Assembly (NCBI RefSeq): GCF_008386235.1
Contig: NZ_CP040671.1
Coordinates: forward strand, 994,001 to 1,058,000
Reading direction: 5' to 3'
Origin: Thermosynechococcus sp. CL-1
GTDB taxonomy: Bacteria > Cyanobacteriota > Cyanobacteriia > Thermosynechococcales > Thermosynechococcaceae
DNA length: 64,000 nucleotides
Part shown: in pieces, positions 25,484 to 35,242 of the stretch
Position numbering within the stretch: position 1 is the first letter of the stretch
How the letters are laid out: each line of letters starts with the position of its first letter
The notes under the pieces: generated by a model
Told to the model about the DNA's origin: nothing
Database searches by the model: none
The model's input: the letters and a program-made list of their open reading frames with translations, nothing else
Program-made: the position numbers and the translations under genes

Positions 25484-26680
25484 ATGGGGTTAGAGTGGAT
25501 TCAGCCGGCCGATCGCTTGGGGGCATTGCCGCCCTACGTCTTTGCGCGTCTCGATGAACTGAAGCTGAAAGCCCGCCAGCAGGGACTCGACCTCATTGAC
25601 TTGGGGATGGGTAATCCCGATGGCTCTGCCCCGCGTCCAGTGATTGAAGCAGCGATCGCCGCCTTTGAGGAACCTAGTTACCACGGTTATCCTCCCTTTG
25701 AAGGCACAGCGGTTTTCCGTCAAGCCATTACCCGTTGGTATCAGCGCCGCTACAATGTCTCCCTTGATCCCGATGGTGAAGCCTTACCCCTGTTGGGATC
25801 AAAAGAGGGACTGACGCACCTTGCCCTTGCCTATGTCAATCCGGGGGATGTCGTTCTTGTGCCTAGCCCGGCCTATCCTGCCCATTTTCGTGGACCCGCG
25901 ATTGCCGGTGCCAACATCTATCCCCTTATTCTGAAACGGGAAAAGGGCTGGCTCATTGATCTCAGTGAGATTCCCAGTGACATTGCCCGTCAAGCGAAGG
26001 TTTTGTACTTCAACTATCCCAGCAATCCTACGGCGGCGATCGCCCCCCGCTCTTTCTTTGAAGAAGTCGTTGCCTTTGCCCGCGACTATCAAATCCTTCT
26101 AGTGCATGACCTTTGCTACGCCGAACTAGCCTTTGATGGCTATCAACCCACCAGCTTACTGGAAATTACCGGTGCCAAGGAAATCGGCGTTGAGTTCCAT
26201 ACCCTCTCGAAAACCTACAATATGGCCGGTTGGCGGGTGGGGTTTGTGGTGGGCAACCGCCACATTATTCAGGGCTTGCGTACCCTGAAAACGAACTTAG
26301 ATTATGGGGTTTTTTCCGTCTTACAGAAAGCGGCAGAGGTGGCCTTGAGCCTGCCCGATAGCTACATTGCCTCTGTGTGCGATCGCTATCGCCAACGGCG
26401 GGATTTTCTGATTCAAGGCTTGAATGAACTGGGCTGGCAACTCACCCCAACCCAAGCAACCATGTACCTGTGGGTGCCCGTACCCGTGGGCATGAGTTCG
26501 ACCGATTTTGCCCTCAAACTGCTTCAGGAGACAGGCGTTGTTGTGACCCCCGGCAATGCTTTTGGCGAAGGGGGTGAAGGATACGTGCGCATTAGCCTCA
26601 TTGCCGATCGCGATCGTTTAGGGGAAGCCCTCAAACGCATGGCTCAAGCCAATATTCGCTTCGATAGCTTAAGTCGTTAA
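25484..26680 (+). CDS. Class I/II PLP aminotransferase, LL-DAP aminotransferase/AlaC-like
   Basis: 398 residues. PLP-binding Lys in [16 protein letters not shown], upstream [20 protein letters not shown] and [12 protein letters not shown] typical of this fold. The set of motifs, including [13 protein letters not shown], resembles the cyanobacterial aminotransferases often called LL-diaminopimelate aminotransferase-like or AlaC. The true DapL of this organism is probably the gene at the right edge, so this paralogue more likely makes alanine, aspartate or another amino acid. It abuts the GldA-like gene; kup follows by 16 bases. Confidence 0.85.
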   Translation: MGLEWIQPADRLGALPPYVFARLDELKLKARQQGLDLIDLGMGNPDGSAPRPVIEAAIAAFEEPSYHGYPPFEGTAVFRQAITRWYQRRYNVSLDPDGEALPLLGSKEGLTHLALAYVNPGDVVLVPSPAYPAHFRGPAIAGANIYPLILKREKGWLIDLSEIPSDIARQAKVLYFNYPSNPTAAIAPRSFFEEVVAFARDYQILLVHDLCYAELAFDGYQPTSLLEITGAKEIGVEFHTLSKTYNMAGWRVGFVVGNRHIIQGLRTLKTNLDYGVFSVLQKAAEVALSLPDSYIASVCDRYRQRRDFLIQGLNELGWQLTPTQATMYLWVPVPVGMSSTDFALKLLQETGVVVTPGNAFGEGGEGYVRISLIADRDRLGEALKRMAQANIRFDSLSR

Positions 26681-26696
26681 CATACTCCATCCGGCC

Positions 26697-28571
26697 ATGA
26701 CAAAAACGAATGCTGCCCACCAGCCCTCAAGGCTCCTCATTCTGGGTGCCCTCGGTGTCGTCTATGGTGACCTAGGGACCAGTCCCCTCTATGCCTTTGA
26801 AGAAACCTTCAATCCCCTTCATCCCCTAACGGTTACTCCGGACAATATCTACGGCATTCTCTCTTTGATCCTCTGGTCGCTTGTCCTCATTCCAACATTC
26901 AAGTATGCAATCTTTGCCCTGCGTGCTGACAATGGCGGTGAAGGCGGCATCTTTCCCCTGACGGCACTTGTCCTCTCCCGAATTCGCCTTAGTCCCCACT
27001 GGCGGCGCTGGGTGATCATTTTCGGTCTCGTGGGGGCGGCCATGTTCTATGGAGATAGCACCATTACCCCTGCGATTAGTGTTCTCTCTGCCGTTGAGGG
27101 GCTAGAGGTGCTCAGTTCCCAGTTTGCAACTTGGACAGTTCCGCTAACGGGGGTCATTTTAGTGGGGTTGTTTTGGTTTCAACATCGCGGTACCACCCAA
27201 GTGGGGCAGGTCTTTGGCCCGATCATGTTCCTCTGGTTTATGACCTTGGGCATTCTTGGCGCGATTCACATCTTCGAGCACCCCACAATTCTGAACGCCC
27301 TCAATCCTTGGTGGGGAGTAGAACTCTTTCGCACCCATCCCAGCCAAGTTCTTTTTCTATTGGGAGTGGTTATTCTGGCACTGACGGGTGCCGAGGCGAT
27401 GTATGCCGATATGGGACACTTTGGCGTCCAGCCGATTCGCTTGGCGTGGTATCGTCTAGTCTTTCCTGCCCTTGCCTTGAATTATCTGGGGCAGGGTGCT
27501 TTCATTCTCAAGCATCCAACGGCTACCCATAATCTCTTTTTCCAACTTGTGCCTGAGTGGAGCGTTTTGCCCTTAGTCATTCTCAGTACATTGGCCACCG
27601 TTATTGCATCTCAAGCGGTAATTTCGGGGGCTTTTTCAATGACTGCTGCGGCTATTAAGTTGGGCTATCTGCCCCGGCTGCGCATTGATGTCACGGATGA
27701 TCATCACCGTGGCCAGATTTATATTCCTGTAATCAACTGGTTGCTATTGGTTACGGTTCTGCTCTTGGTCATCACCTTTAGAAACTCATCAGAACTCGCG
27801 GGTGCCTATGGTTTGGCAGTTAACTTAACCATGGTAGTTACGACTCTCTGCCTGATTTTGGTGGCGCGGCACTTGTGGCGGTGGTCTATTCTGCAAATTA
27901 GCCTTGTTTGGGTCAGTATTTTAGTAATTGAAATTGCTTTCCTGATGGGAAATGCCCTCAAGATTGCCCACGGTGGCTGGTATCCCCTTGTTTTCGGCGG
28001 GATTATTTATATGCTCTTAGTGACGTGGCGACAAGGTCAGGTTCTGCTGCGCCAGCAACTGCTGCAAGCAAATACTCACTTCTCCCTCAAGGAACTGCTC
28101 AGTCAAGGGGTTGCGCGTGTGCCGGGGATTGCTGTTTTCTTCTCACCACTTCCCCACACCATTCCACCGACCTTTATTCAAAACCTTCAGCACAATCATG
28201 TGTTGCATGAGCAGATGATCTTTATCCATTTAGCAACTGCGAATTTACCCCATGTGCCCTTGTCAGAACAATTGGCCTATACAGTCACGGATGTCGGTAT
28301 TTATGAAATCATCCTTACCTCGGGGTTTCGCGATCGCCCCGATGTCCTACTCGCCCTTGAAACTTGCCAACGTGTCCTCAATCTCCCCCTCAACGAACCG
28401 ATGAGTTTCTTCCTAGGCCGTCGCACAATCATCCCCACCCACGCCCCCGGTATGACCTACTGGCAAAAGGTTGTCTTTGCTTGGCTATATCGCAATGCTG
28501 AGGATGCCATGATCTACTTTCGTCTGCCCCCTGAACAAGTAGTGGAGCTTGGCATACAGGTAGAGATTTGA
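26697..28571 (+). CDS. kup: Kup-type potassium uptake protein
   Basis: 624 residues with about 12 transmembrane helices in the first 450 and a cytoplasmic tail. Family blocks: [20 protein letters not shown] at the N-terminus, [39 protein letters not shown] and [20 protein letters not shown]. Kup proteins are K+/H+ symporters in the cytoplasmic membrane. The C-terminal [18 protein letters not shown] end is also typical of Kup. It begins 16 bases after the aminotransferase; the next gene is convergent with 13 bases between stops. Confidence 0.95.
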   Translation: MTKTNAAHQPSRLLILGALGVVYGDLGTSPLYAFEETFNPLHPLTVTPDNIYGILSLILWSLVLIPTFKYAIFALRADNGGEGGIFPLTALVLSRIRLSPHWRRWVIIFGLVGAAMFYGDSTITPAISVLSAVEGLEVLSSQFATWTVPLTGVILVGLFWFQHRGTTQVGQVFGPIMFLWFMTLGILGAIHIFEHPTILNALNPWWGVELFRTHPSQVLFLLGVVILALTGAEAMYADMGHFGVQPIRLAWYRLVFPALALNYLGQGAFILKHPTATHNLFFQLVPEWSVLPLVILSTLATVIASQAVISGAFSMTAAAIKLGYLPRLRIDVTDDHHRGQIYIPVINWLLLVTVLLLVITFRNSSELAGAYGLAVNLTMVVTTLCLILVARHLWRWSILQISLVWVSILVIEIAFLMGNALKIAHGGWYPLVFGGIIYMLLVTWRQGQVLLRQQLLQANTHFSLKELLSQGVARVPGIAVFFSPLPHTIPPTFIQNLQHNHVLHEQMIFIHLATANLPHVPLSEQLAYTVTDVGIYEIILTSGFRDRPDVLLALETCQRVLNLPLNEPMSFFLGRRTIIPTHAPGMTYWQKVVFAWLYRNAEDAMIYFRLPPEQVVELGIQVEI

Positions 28572-28584
28572 TACGTGGGAGCAT

Positions 28585-29856
28585 TTATCCCAAACGGCTA
28601 TTCCATGCGGTTTCTGCATCCTTGAGTGCCTGATCAATTGTCTTTTGTCCCAAGAGAACTGCCTGTAAATTCTCGTAGAGGAGTCGTTGTAGCTCCTTAA
28701 TATCCCGCAGAGGGGGAATGAGAACCTCTGCTTGGTTCATTTGACGAGCGCTGACCGATCGGGCAATGTCCACGGGGGTGGCATTTTCGCCAATGGTACA
28801 GAAGTAGGGATCCGCTAGAGCCGCTTGTGTAGAAGGCAGGACATTGGCTTCCTTGGCAAAGGCGAGTTGGTTTGCATTATTGGTGACAAAGAGGGCAAAT
28901 TCTACGGCTAGGTCAGGATGGCGGCTCTGGCGGGGCACAAGTAAATTCATCACAGCAACATTTTTCTTGCCAGTGTCTCCGGTCAACTGGGGGGCGGGGG
29001 CTGAAACGGCTGCAATACTGGGGGCATTGGTGGCGATCGCGTTCAAAAATTCCGGACTGGTCATCAATAGAGCCGTTTGTCCCGCTTGATAGAGTTCGAT
29101 ACCTTGGCGGTGGCCTTCAGTCAGCACCTGTGGCGGCAAGAGTCCCTGACGATAGAAATCCAGCCAATACTGGAAAACGGCTTTGCCCACTGGGGAATTA
29201 AAGGCAGCACGGCCTTGATCATCGACAAGCTTCACCCCCATCTGTACCATGGCCTGCATCAGTTCGGCAGAGTCCTCGGGCACCATCGTGATAAAGAAGG
29301 CGTATTTGCCCGTTTTCTCCTTCACGACTTTAGCAACACTGGCAAGTTCAGCAAAGGTTTGCGGGGGGCGATCGATCCCAGCGGCGGCAAGAATCGCCTT
29401 GTTATAAATCGTTACCCGCGAGGTGAGGTACCAAGGCACGGCAAAACTCTTGCCCTCTAACGTCGTTGCCTGCCAGATATTCGGTAGATAACGCTCGCGC
29501 ACGGCTGGCGGCACATAGTCATTGAGATTGAGCCACGCATTGCGTCCTGCCAACAACGCCGCAAAGTCGGGGTTCAGGTTCACCACATCGGGAGCAGTGC
29601 CCGCTAATACTGCCATGAGAATTTTGGTCTGCATTGCCGTCCAAGGAATATCCACCCAGCGCACATGGACATCGGGATGTTGGGCTTCAAATTCCGCAAT
29701 CAGGCGATGGAAGTAGTCAGTAAATTTCGGTTGCAGTTGCATGGTCCAGAATTCAATCTGGGTGCCTTGGGTAGGCGGCGTTGTTCCACAACTGGTGAGG
29801 ATGGCCAGCCATAGCCCCACCAACAGCCCACCGATCCAGCGTTGCCACGATCGCAT
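28585..29856 (-). CDS. Sugar-type ABC transporter substrate-binding lipoprotein
   Basis: 423 residues, ATG with AGGAG about 10 bases upstream. Lipoprotein signal ends in SCGTT (Cys about 23). The rest is a family-1 extracellular solute-binding protein (UgpB/MalE-like): IEFWTMQLQPKFTDYFHRL, EAQHPDVHVRWVDIPW, GTAPDVVNLNPDFAALLAG and a Trp/Tyr-rich binding groove. It would collect a sugar or glycerol-phosphate-like solute at the cytoplasmic membrane. No permease or ATPase genes are adjacent, so the partner transporter is elsewhere. mscL lies 12 bases upstream and may be co-transcribed. Confidence 0.87.
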   Translation of the reverse strand: MRSWQRWIGGLLVGLWLAILTSCGTTPPTQGTQIEFWTMQLQPKFTDYFHRLIAEFEAQHPDVHVRWVDIPWTAMQTKILMAVLAGTAPDVVNLNPDFAALLAGRNAWLNLNDYVPPAVRERYLPNIWQATTLEGKSFAVPWYLTSRVTIYNKAILAAAGIDRPPQTFAELASVAKVVKEKTGKYAFFITMVPEDSAELMQAMVQMGVKLVDDQGRAAFNSPVGKAVFQYWLDFYRQGLLPPQVLTEGHRQGIELYQAGQTALLMTSPEFLNAIATNAPSIAAVSAPAPQLTGDTGKKNVAVMNLLVPRQSRHPDLAVEFALFVTNNANQLAFAKEANVLPSTQAALADPYFCTIGENATPVDIARSVSARQMNQAEVLIPPLRDIKELQRLLYENLQAVLLGQKTIDQALKDAETAWNSRLG

Positions 29857-29868
29857 TGCTGAGGACTC

Positions 29869-30285
29869 CTACAGGGGGGGGAGTTTAGAGGTGCAGGCAC
29901 GACAGCGAGTTGCTTTGAGGGGCACTGATTCCAAGCAGTAGGGACACTCCCGTTGTTCTGACGCAGGGGGTTTCTTCGGTAGCAAGGGTAAAAGCAGCTT
30001 CAGGAGAATAAACAAGCTCAGGGCAATCACCCCAAAGTCGAGCAAACTGCCCAAAAACTTGCCAATTCTAATCCCCGACCCGACCGTAAGCTCGCGCCAG
30101 TCGCCCCCTGGAATCAGGGGATTGATCAAAGGCATCATCAGGTCTTCCACCACGGAGGTGACAATGCGGCTAAAGGCACCCCCCACCACGACAGCGATCG
30201 CCAGATCAATCACATTCCCCTTTAAGGCAAATTGGCGGAACTCCTGCCAAAATTGCTTGACCTGTCGGCGGTTCAATCGCCCCAT
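29869..30285 (-). CDS. mscL: Large-conductance mechanosensitive channel MscL with C-terminal zinc ribbon
   Basis: 138 residues from ATG 30285, with GAGGAG 6 bases upstream. MscL core: FALKGNVIDLAIAVVVGGAF (amphipathic and first membrane helix), SVVEDLMMPLINPL, and second helix FLGSLLDFGVIALSLFILLK. It opens under membrane tension to release solutes during hypo-osmotic shock. After the helices comes a short cytoplasmic tail with ECPYCLES and CRACTSKL, a four-Cys zinc-ribbon shape in place of the usual C-terminal helix bundle end. First gene of a probable pair with the solute-binding lipoprotein. Confidence 0.92.
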   Translation of the reverse strand: MGRLNRRQVKQFWQEFRQFALKGNVIDLAIAVVVGGAFSRIVTSVVEDLMMPLINPLIPGGDWRELTVGSGIRIGKFLGSLLDFGVIALSLFILLKLLLPLLPKKPPASEQRECPYCLESVPLKATRCRACTSKLPPL

Positions 30286-30508
30286 GCCCACTCCTCAGTA
30301 GTACACAAAAATTAACACTTATCTTCATCAATGACCAAAATTTTAGCGATGCCGCTAGCCAACGGGCAAACTCTAGGCTAACATTGTAGATCCAGTCAGA
30401 AAGTGTTCGAGCGATCGCTGGTATGATTGCGTATGGCACCCACTTCTGCCCGCTTGATAACTCACTATACACCCCCATTTTCGTTAAAGGAGCTAGGAAA
30501 ACACTCGC
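30286..30508. promoter_or_regulatory. Divergent intergenic region between mscL and rpsA
   Basis: 223 bases with no gene. It must carry promoters for mscL and for the rpsA-pdxA run. TATGAT at 30422-30427 could be a -10 for rpsA, but no good -35 is seen. GGAGCTAGGA lies 10-19 bases before the rpsA ATG and supplies the ribosome-binding site. Confidence 0.35.
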
Positions 30509-31501
30509 ATGGTCAATCAGGAAAAAACGTTAGACGTGGGCTTTACGCATGCTGATTTTGCAGCCTTACTCGACCGGTACGATTACCACTTCAACCCCGG
30601 CGACATTGTTGCTGGCACCGTCTTTAGCATCGAACCGAAGGGTGCCCTGATTGACATCGGTGCGAAAACCGCTGCCTACATCCCCATCCAAGAAATGTCT
30701 ATCAACCGGATTGACAGTCCGGAAGAAGTCCTGCAACCGAACGAAACCCGTGAGTTCTTTATCTTGGCGGATGAAAATGAGGAAGGGCAGCTGACGCTGT
30801 CGATTCGCCGTATTGAGTACATGCGGGCTTGGGAGCGCGTTCGCCAACTGCAAGCGGAAGATGCCACCGTTCGTTCTCAGGTCTTTGCCACCAACCGTGG
30901 GGGTGCCCTTGTGCGCATTGAAGGGCTGCGCGGCTTTATCCCCGGTTCCCACATCAGCACCCGTGTCAACAAAGAAGAATTGGTGGGTGAAGAGCTACCC
31001 CTGAAGTTTTTAGAAGTGGATGAAGAGCGCAACCGCCTCGTCCTCAGCCACCGCCGTGCCCTTGTCGAACGCAAGATGAACAAACTGGAAGTGGGCGAAG
31101 TGGTGGTTGGAACCGTGCGTGGGATTAAGCCCTACGGTGCCTTCATTGACATTGGTGGGGTTAGCGGTCTGCTGCACATTTCCGAGATTTCCCACGATCA
31201 CATTGATACGCCCCACAGTGTTTTCAATGTCAATGACCAAGTCAAGGTGATGATTATTGACCTTGATGCTGAGCGGGGTCGGATTTCCCTGTCCACCAAG
31301 CAACTGGAGCCAGAACCCGGTGACATGGTGAAAAATCCGCAGTTGGTCTATGAAAAGGCTGAAGAGATGGCAGAGCGCTATCGTCAGCAACTCCTGCAAC
31401 AACAGCAGCAGGCCACCGCAGAGACCACTGAGGAAGTCATTGAAGACATTCCCGAAGCCACTGAAGACGATACGGCTGAGCCGATTCTTCAAGAAGCCTA
31501 G
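30509..31501 (+). CDS. rpsA: 30S ribosomal protein S1 (cyanobacterial short form)
   Basis: 330 residues with three S1 RNA-binding domains, as in cyanobacterial and plastid S1: GDIVAGTVFSIEPKGALIDI (about 30-100), SQVFATNRGGALVRIEGLRG (about 118-185) and VGEVVVGTVRGIKPYGAFID (about 198-270). The C-terminal tail is Gln/Glu-rich and acidic. It helps recruit mRNA to the 30S subunit; enterobacterial S1 has six domains. pdxA starts one base after the stop, an unusual pairing suggesting an operon. Confidence 0.95.
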   Translation: MVNQEKTLDVGFTHADFAALLDRYDYHFNPGDIVAGTVFSIEPKGALIDIGAKTAAYIPIQEMSINRIDSPEEVLQPNETREFFILADENEEGQLTLSIRRIEYMRAWERVRQLQAEDATVRSQVFATNRGGALVRIEGLRGFIPGSHISTRVNKEELVGEELPLKFLEVDEERNRLVLSHRRALVERKMNKLEVGEVVVGTVRGIKPYGAFIDIGGVSGLLHISEISHDHIDTPHSVFNVNDQVKVMIIDLDAERGRISLSTKQLEPEPGDMVKNPQLVYEKAEEMAERYRQQLLQQQQQATAETTEEVIEDIPEATEDDTAEPILQEA

Positions 31502-31502
31502 G

Positions 31503-32528
31503 ATGTCCCTTGCCCTCACCCTTGGGGATCCAGCGGGCATTGGCCCAGAAATTCTCCTGAAAGCCCTAGCTCACCTGCCCTCAGAAATGTTAGGGCAGTT
31601 TTTTATTGCTGGTACAGGCCAAGTATTAGAGGAAACGTACGCTCGCCTCTGCCAGCAGGGACAGGTGGCCATTGATCCTGCCCAGCTTCGGATTTGGGAG
31701 CATCCCCTCGATGCGGTGATTGTGCCGGGGCAACCGAGTGTGGTGAGTGGGGCGGCGAGCTTTGCCTACTTAGAAACAGCCATTCAGCGGGCGATCGCTG
31801 GCGAGGTGGCAGGCATTGTGACGGCACCGATTTCTAAGGCCAGTTGGCAGGCGGCAGGCTATGCTTTTCCCGGTCAAACAGAAGTGCTGGCTCACTTTAC
31901 AGGAACCGCCAACGTGGGCATGGTGTTCTTGGGGCGATCGCCCGTAACCAACTGGGTGCTGACCACTTTACTCGCGACGACCCACATCCCCTTGCAAGAG
32001 GTGCCCAAAGCACTGACCCCCGAACGCCTCAATGAAAAACTCGCGCTCCTTGTGCAGTTTCTGAGGGAGCGACGGCATCTGGAGCGGCCTCGCATTGCCA
32101 TTGCTGGCTTGAATCCCCACAGTGGTGAGCAGGGACACTTAGGCCAAGAGGAAGTGACTTGGCTGATTCCATGGCTCGCAGCAGCCCAGCAGCAGTATCC
32201 CCAAGTTGAACTGATTGGTCCTGTGCCCCCTGATACCCTCTGGATTGGAGCTGCCGATGCGTGGTGGGGACGCCCTGCCCCGGCAACTGCCTACGATGCC
32301 TACCTCGCGCTTTACCATGATCAGGGGTTGATTCCCGTGAAGATGCTCGCTTTTCGGGAAGCGGTGAATACGACGATTGGCTTGCCCTTTATTCGCACGT
32401 CCCCGGATCACGGTACGGCTTTTGATATTGCGGGTACAGGGATGGCAGACCCACAGAGTTTTCTGGCGGCGATCGCTTGGGCGCAAACCCTGAGTGAAGG
32501 ATCGGTTTTCCCTCTTCCCCCCGCCTAA
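31503..32528 (+). CDS. pdxA: 4-hydroxythreonine-4-phosphate dehydrogenase PdxA
   Basis: 341 residues from ATG 31503, one base after the rpsA stop; the frame runs further upstream inside rpsA but that part lacks PdxA sequence. Family features: ALTLGDPAGIGPEILLKALA, VTAPISKASWQAAGYAFPGQ, LNPHSGEQGHLGQEE and YHDQGLIPVKML with metal-binding His residues, then RTSPDHGTAFDIAGTG. It oxidises 4-phosphohydroxy-L-threonine in pyridoxal-phosphate synthesis. DUF1825 gene follows 85 bases downstream. Confidence 0.96.
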   Translation: MSLALTLGDPAGIGPEILLKALAHLPSEMLGQFFIAGTGQVLEETYARLCQQGQVAIDPAQLRIWEHPLDAVIVPGQPSVVSGAASFAYLETAIQRAIAGEVAGIVTAPISKASWQAAGYAFPGQTEVLAHFTGTANVGMVFLGRSPVTNWVLTTLLATTHIPLQEVPKALTPERLNEKLALLVQFLRERRHLERPRIAIAGLNPHSGEQGHLGQEEVTWLIPWLAAAQQQYPQVELIGPVPPDTLWIGAADAWWGRPAPATAYDAYLALYHDQGLIPVKMLAFREAVNTTIGLPFIRTSPDHGTAFDIAGTGMADPQSFLAAIAWAQTLSEGSVFPLPPA

Positions 32529-32613
32529 AGTGCCTTTGATAGAATGCAACTAGATAACAAACCAAACGGTCAAGCGTTGGCATTTGGGTTGTTGCTGTAT
32601 CGGGCAGAGTCAT

Positions 32614-32937
32614 ATGGGATTCTTTGATTCAGAAATTGTTCAACAGGAAGCACAACGCCTGTTTCAGGACTACCAGCAGTTGATGCAGCTTGGCTCCGAG
32701 TACGGCAAGTTTGACCGCGAAGGCAAGAAAATTTATATCGAAAAAATGGAAGAACTCATGGAGCGCTACCGTATTTTTATGAAGCGGTTTGAGTTGTCCG
32801 ATGACTTCATGGCGCAGATGACCATCAAACAATTGGAGACCCAACTCAGCCAGTTTGGTATGTCTGCCCAAGCCATGTTTGATCAAATGCATCAAACCCT
32901 TGAGCGCATGAAAGCCGAAGTGGAACGCCAACCCTAG
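32614..32937 (+). CDS. DUF1825 family cyanobacterial protein
   Basis: 107 residues from ATG 32614; an earlier in-frame start at 32584 would add ten atypical residues. Wholly helical: MGFFDSEIVQQEAQRLFQDY, QLMQLGSEYGKFDREGKKIY, IEKMEELMERYRIFMKRFEL and a Gln/Met-rich end. This pattern is DUF1825, found across cyanobacteria, without a known function. No signal or membrane segment. It stands between pdxA and the class IV aminotransferase on the same strand, 12 bases before the latter, so the four genes 30509-33807 are probably one transcript. Confidence 0.9.
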   Translation: MGFFDSEIVQQEAQRLFQDYQQLMQLGSEYGKFDREGKKIYIEKMEELMERYRIFMKRFELSDDFMAQMTIKQLETQLSQFGMSAQAMFDQMHQTLERMKAEVERQP

Positions 32938-32949
32938 GGGAGAGGGCGA

Positions 32950-33807
32950 GTGTTGCTCTGCAATTTGGATGGGGTGATTACGCCAGAGGCCTCGATTTCT
33001 GTTCTTGATCGCGGGTTTCTCTACGGCGATAGCGTTTATGAAGTGATGCGTACCTACCGCGGGATTCCCTTTGCCTTACCAGAGCACCTCGCACGGTTGC
33101 GTGCTTCAGCGGCCTATCTCTACATGAGCGTGCCGTGGTCTGATGAGTACATTACCCAAGAAGTGCAACGCACCTTAGCGGCTGCCCCAGCGGGAGAATA
33201 TTACATTCGGATTGTCGTGACCCGTGGTAGGGATCGCCGCATTGGGCTATTGCCAGAACCAACGACCCAGCCCAGATTATTGATTGTGTTGATGGCGATC
33301 GCCCCCGAACCAACATTGAGCGAACAGGGAATTTGCCTGACCATTGCCAAGCGGCAACGCACGAGCACTGCTGCCCTTGATCCAGCCGCCAAAACGGGCA
33401 ATTACCTCAACAATATCTTGGCGCTATTGGAAGCGCAGCAAGCTGGGTTTGACGACGCCCTGCTTCTCAATGCCCAAGGGCAGATGACCGAGGCCACGAC
33501 CAGTAACCTCTGGATTGTCCGTGAGGGTGTGGTCGAGACACCCCCCACTGCTGTTGGGATGCTCCACGGAATTACGCGAGCGACGCTGTTGCAGATCGTT
33601 GCAAACTTGGGCATGCCCCATCGGGAAGTGATTCTCACCCCACAGGAGCTAGCGAGAGCCAGTGAGGGCTTTCTGAGTTCATCGGTGCGCCTGCTAATGC
33701 CGATTCGCCAAGTGGATGAGGTGATCTTTCCCGCCTGTCCAGGGCCTGTGACCCAAAAGTTATGGCAGGAATTATTAACAGTGATGGAAAAGGCGACTCT
33801 GGCCTAG
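32950..33807 (+). CDS. Class IV PLP aminotransferase (IlvE/PabC-like)
   Basis: 285 residues, GTG start (TTG follows immediately) with GGGGAGAGGG close upstream. Fold-type IV features: SVLDRGFLYGDSVYEVMRTY, the PLP Lys in LDPAAKTGNYLNN, ALLLNAQGQMTEATTSNLWI and the phosphate-contact TPPTAVGMLHGITRATLL. This group includes branched-chain aminotransferase, D-amino-acid aminotransferase and aminodeoxychorismate lyase; at this size and with RTSTAALDP it could be any of them, so no gene name is given. It is the last gene of the rpsA run; the next gene is convergent 11 bases on. Confidence 0.87.
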   Translation: MLLCNLDGVITPEASISVLDRGFLYGDSVYEVMRTYRGIPFALPEHLARLRASAAYLYMSVPWSDEYITQEVQRTLAAAPAGEYYIRIVVTRGRDRRIGLLPEPTTQPRLLIVLMAIAPEPTLSEQGICLTIAKRQRTSTAALDPAAKTGNYLNNILALLEAQQAGFDDALLLNAQGQMTEATTSNLWIVREGVVETPPTAVGMLHGITRATLLQIVANLGMPHREVILTPQELARASEGFLSSSVRLLMPIRQVDEVIFPACPGPVTQKLWQELLTVMEKATLA

Positions 33808-33818
33808 ATACAGTCCTT

Positions 33819-34445
33819 TTAGCGAAGTCCTTGAGTTGGGAACATGACGGGAATATTGGGATTCACCCATACTTGACAGTCGAGTTCGGTACTGGCTGGG
33901 AAAAAAGGAATCGGGTTGCCTGCGGCATCGGTGACTTCTGGCAGGTATTCAAGGGGTAGGGCATCAAATTGACAGGTGTAGGCACCATAAATGACCTGCC
34001 GGCGATCGCCCGAAGGGCGCGCTGCGCGATCGCGCAGGATCAACTGATAACCAAAGCTGCGACTGGCATTGCCCAACTGATTGATCAGGGCAAAACGCCG
34101 TAAATAGGGCAGGCGTCCCCAAGCAGACGGCGACACAAAGGCTTCAACTCTACCCCCCGGCGCTGTGATGGCCGGAAAAGCCTGCCAGCGCTGAATCACC
34201 CCATCCCCAAACTGCTGCACTGCCCACCAGAGGCTGGGTACCGTTAAGCCCACTGCCGAGGGTTGCTCACTCACCACGACTTGTTTTTCATTGACCGGCA
34301 GCGCGATCGCCCCCGCAACCGCTGGCGGTAAGTCTTCTGCCGAGGTATTGGCGGCTGTTTTGAGGGGCTGCAACCCTAATAGCGCGATCGCCCCCACGGC
34401 ACTCAACCATCGGCCACAGGACTTGGGAGGGGATAGGGTTCTCAT
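33819..34445 (-). CDS. Exported protein of unknown function
   Basis: 208 residues. The N-terminus has basic residues then a hydrophobic core (WLSAVGAIALLGLQPLKTAA), a signal peptide with probable cleavage near AAN. The mature part is Pro/Ala-rich, then shows WWAVQQFGDGVIQRWQAFPA, FALINQLGNASRSFGYQLIL and a last segment with two Cys (YTCQFDALPLEY, LDCQVWVNPNIPV) that could form a disulfide in the periplasm or lumen. No family recognised. ATG 34445; the ExoD-type gene is upstream on the same strand by 34 bases, so they may be co-transcribed. Confidence 0.75.
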   Translation of the reverse strand: MRTLSPPKSCGRWLSAVGAIALLGLQPLKTAANTSAEDLPPAVAGAIALPVNEKQVVVSEQPSAVGLTVPSLWWAVQQFGDGVIQRWQAFPAITAPGGRVEAFVSPSAWGRLPYLRRFALINQLGNASRSFGYQLILRDRAARPSGDRRQVIYGAYTCQFDALPLEYLPEVTDAAGNPIPFFPASTELDCQVWVNPNIPVMFPTQGLR

Positions 34446-34479
34446 TTGCTTTGAGTCGGGAAGGAGATTACCTCCTATA

Positions 34480-35130
34480 TTACGGATGCAGCCAAGCCTT
34501 CAATACATCGAGGAGACTATTCCCCCCCCACGCAAGGGCAACCAGAATGGAGGTGGTCACCGCTAAGCCAATCAGAGAAATAACCACCCCTGCCAGACTA
34601 ATCAAACCATCGTCATCCAAAAGACCAAAGCCAATCGTAAAAATGCCCATCGCTGGAATGGTGTTGGTGCCGGGAATGGGCAAAATCATCGAGATTGCCA
34701 TCAGTGACACGGCAACTCCCAAGCCCAAACGTCCGCCTCGGGTCGTGCAAATGGGGCGCAAGCGGGGACGGGAGATCAATTCAATCCGCCGCAGCCAAGG
34801 CAAAGCTGTGCGCACAATCTTTTGAATCTGGGATCGCGGCATCGTGCGCTTGAGCAGCCGCGGGGGTAACCAAGGGGTTGAGGCACCCACGAGCAATTGC
34901 CAGCCCAACAGTAACAGCACAATGCCAAAGGGGGTGGAGTAACCGGGGGCTGGAATAGGCAGCGCCGAGGGCAATGAAAGTACAGCCAGCAAAAAGCCGA
35001 AGGTTCGCTCTCCCGCCAACTGCAGAATATCCCCCAAGGACACCAGTTGCTGCGTTAACACCTCGCCATCGCTGGGGCTGGGCACAGGACTCAAAAAGGC
35101 ACGTTCGAGGTCAGTGGACAGTTTTGCCAT
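34480..35130 (-). CDS. ExoD family membrane protein
   Basis: 216 residues with four or so hydrophobic segments. Resembles the ExoD family, named from a Rhizobium gene affecting exopolysaccharide: LSLGDILQLAGERTFGFLLAVLSLPSALPIPAP in pieces (GDILQLAGERTFGFLLAVLS, LPSALPIPAPGYST), IVLLLLGWQLL, and RLGLGVAVSLMAISMILPIPGTN in pieces (GLGVAVSLMAISMILPIPGT). Members are integral membrane proteins of uncertain biochemical role. ATG 35130. It faces the DUF6464 gene across a 112-base divergent promoter region. Confidence 0.85.
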   Translation of the reverse strand: MAKLSTDLERAFLSPVPSPSDGEVLTQQLVSLGDILQLAGERTFGFLLAVLSLPSALPIPAPGYSTPFGIVLLLLGWQLLVGASTPWLPPRLLKRTMPRSQIQKIVRTALPWLRRIELISRPRLRPICTTRGGRLGLGVAVSLMAISMILPIPGTNTIPAMGIFTIGFGLLDDDGLISLAGVVISLIGLAVTTSILVALAWGGNSLLDVLKAWLHP

Positions 35131-35242
35131 AAAAAATTACGGGAGGTGGAAATGTTGCCACTGCTAGGATACGATAGATTGATCGTTAGTTATGCCCAAC
35201 ACAGTTGACAGGCGATCCTAAGGCCGCGATCAACCTGAAGCC

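Noticed and set aside
31350-31502. N-terminal extension of PdxA inside rpsA
   Set aside because: PdxA homology begins exactly at ATG 31503 and the extension is out-of-frame rpsA sequence.
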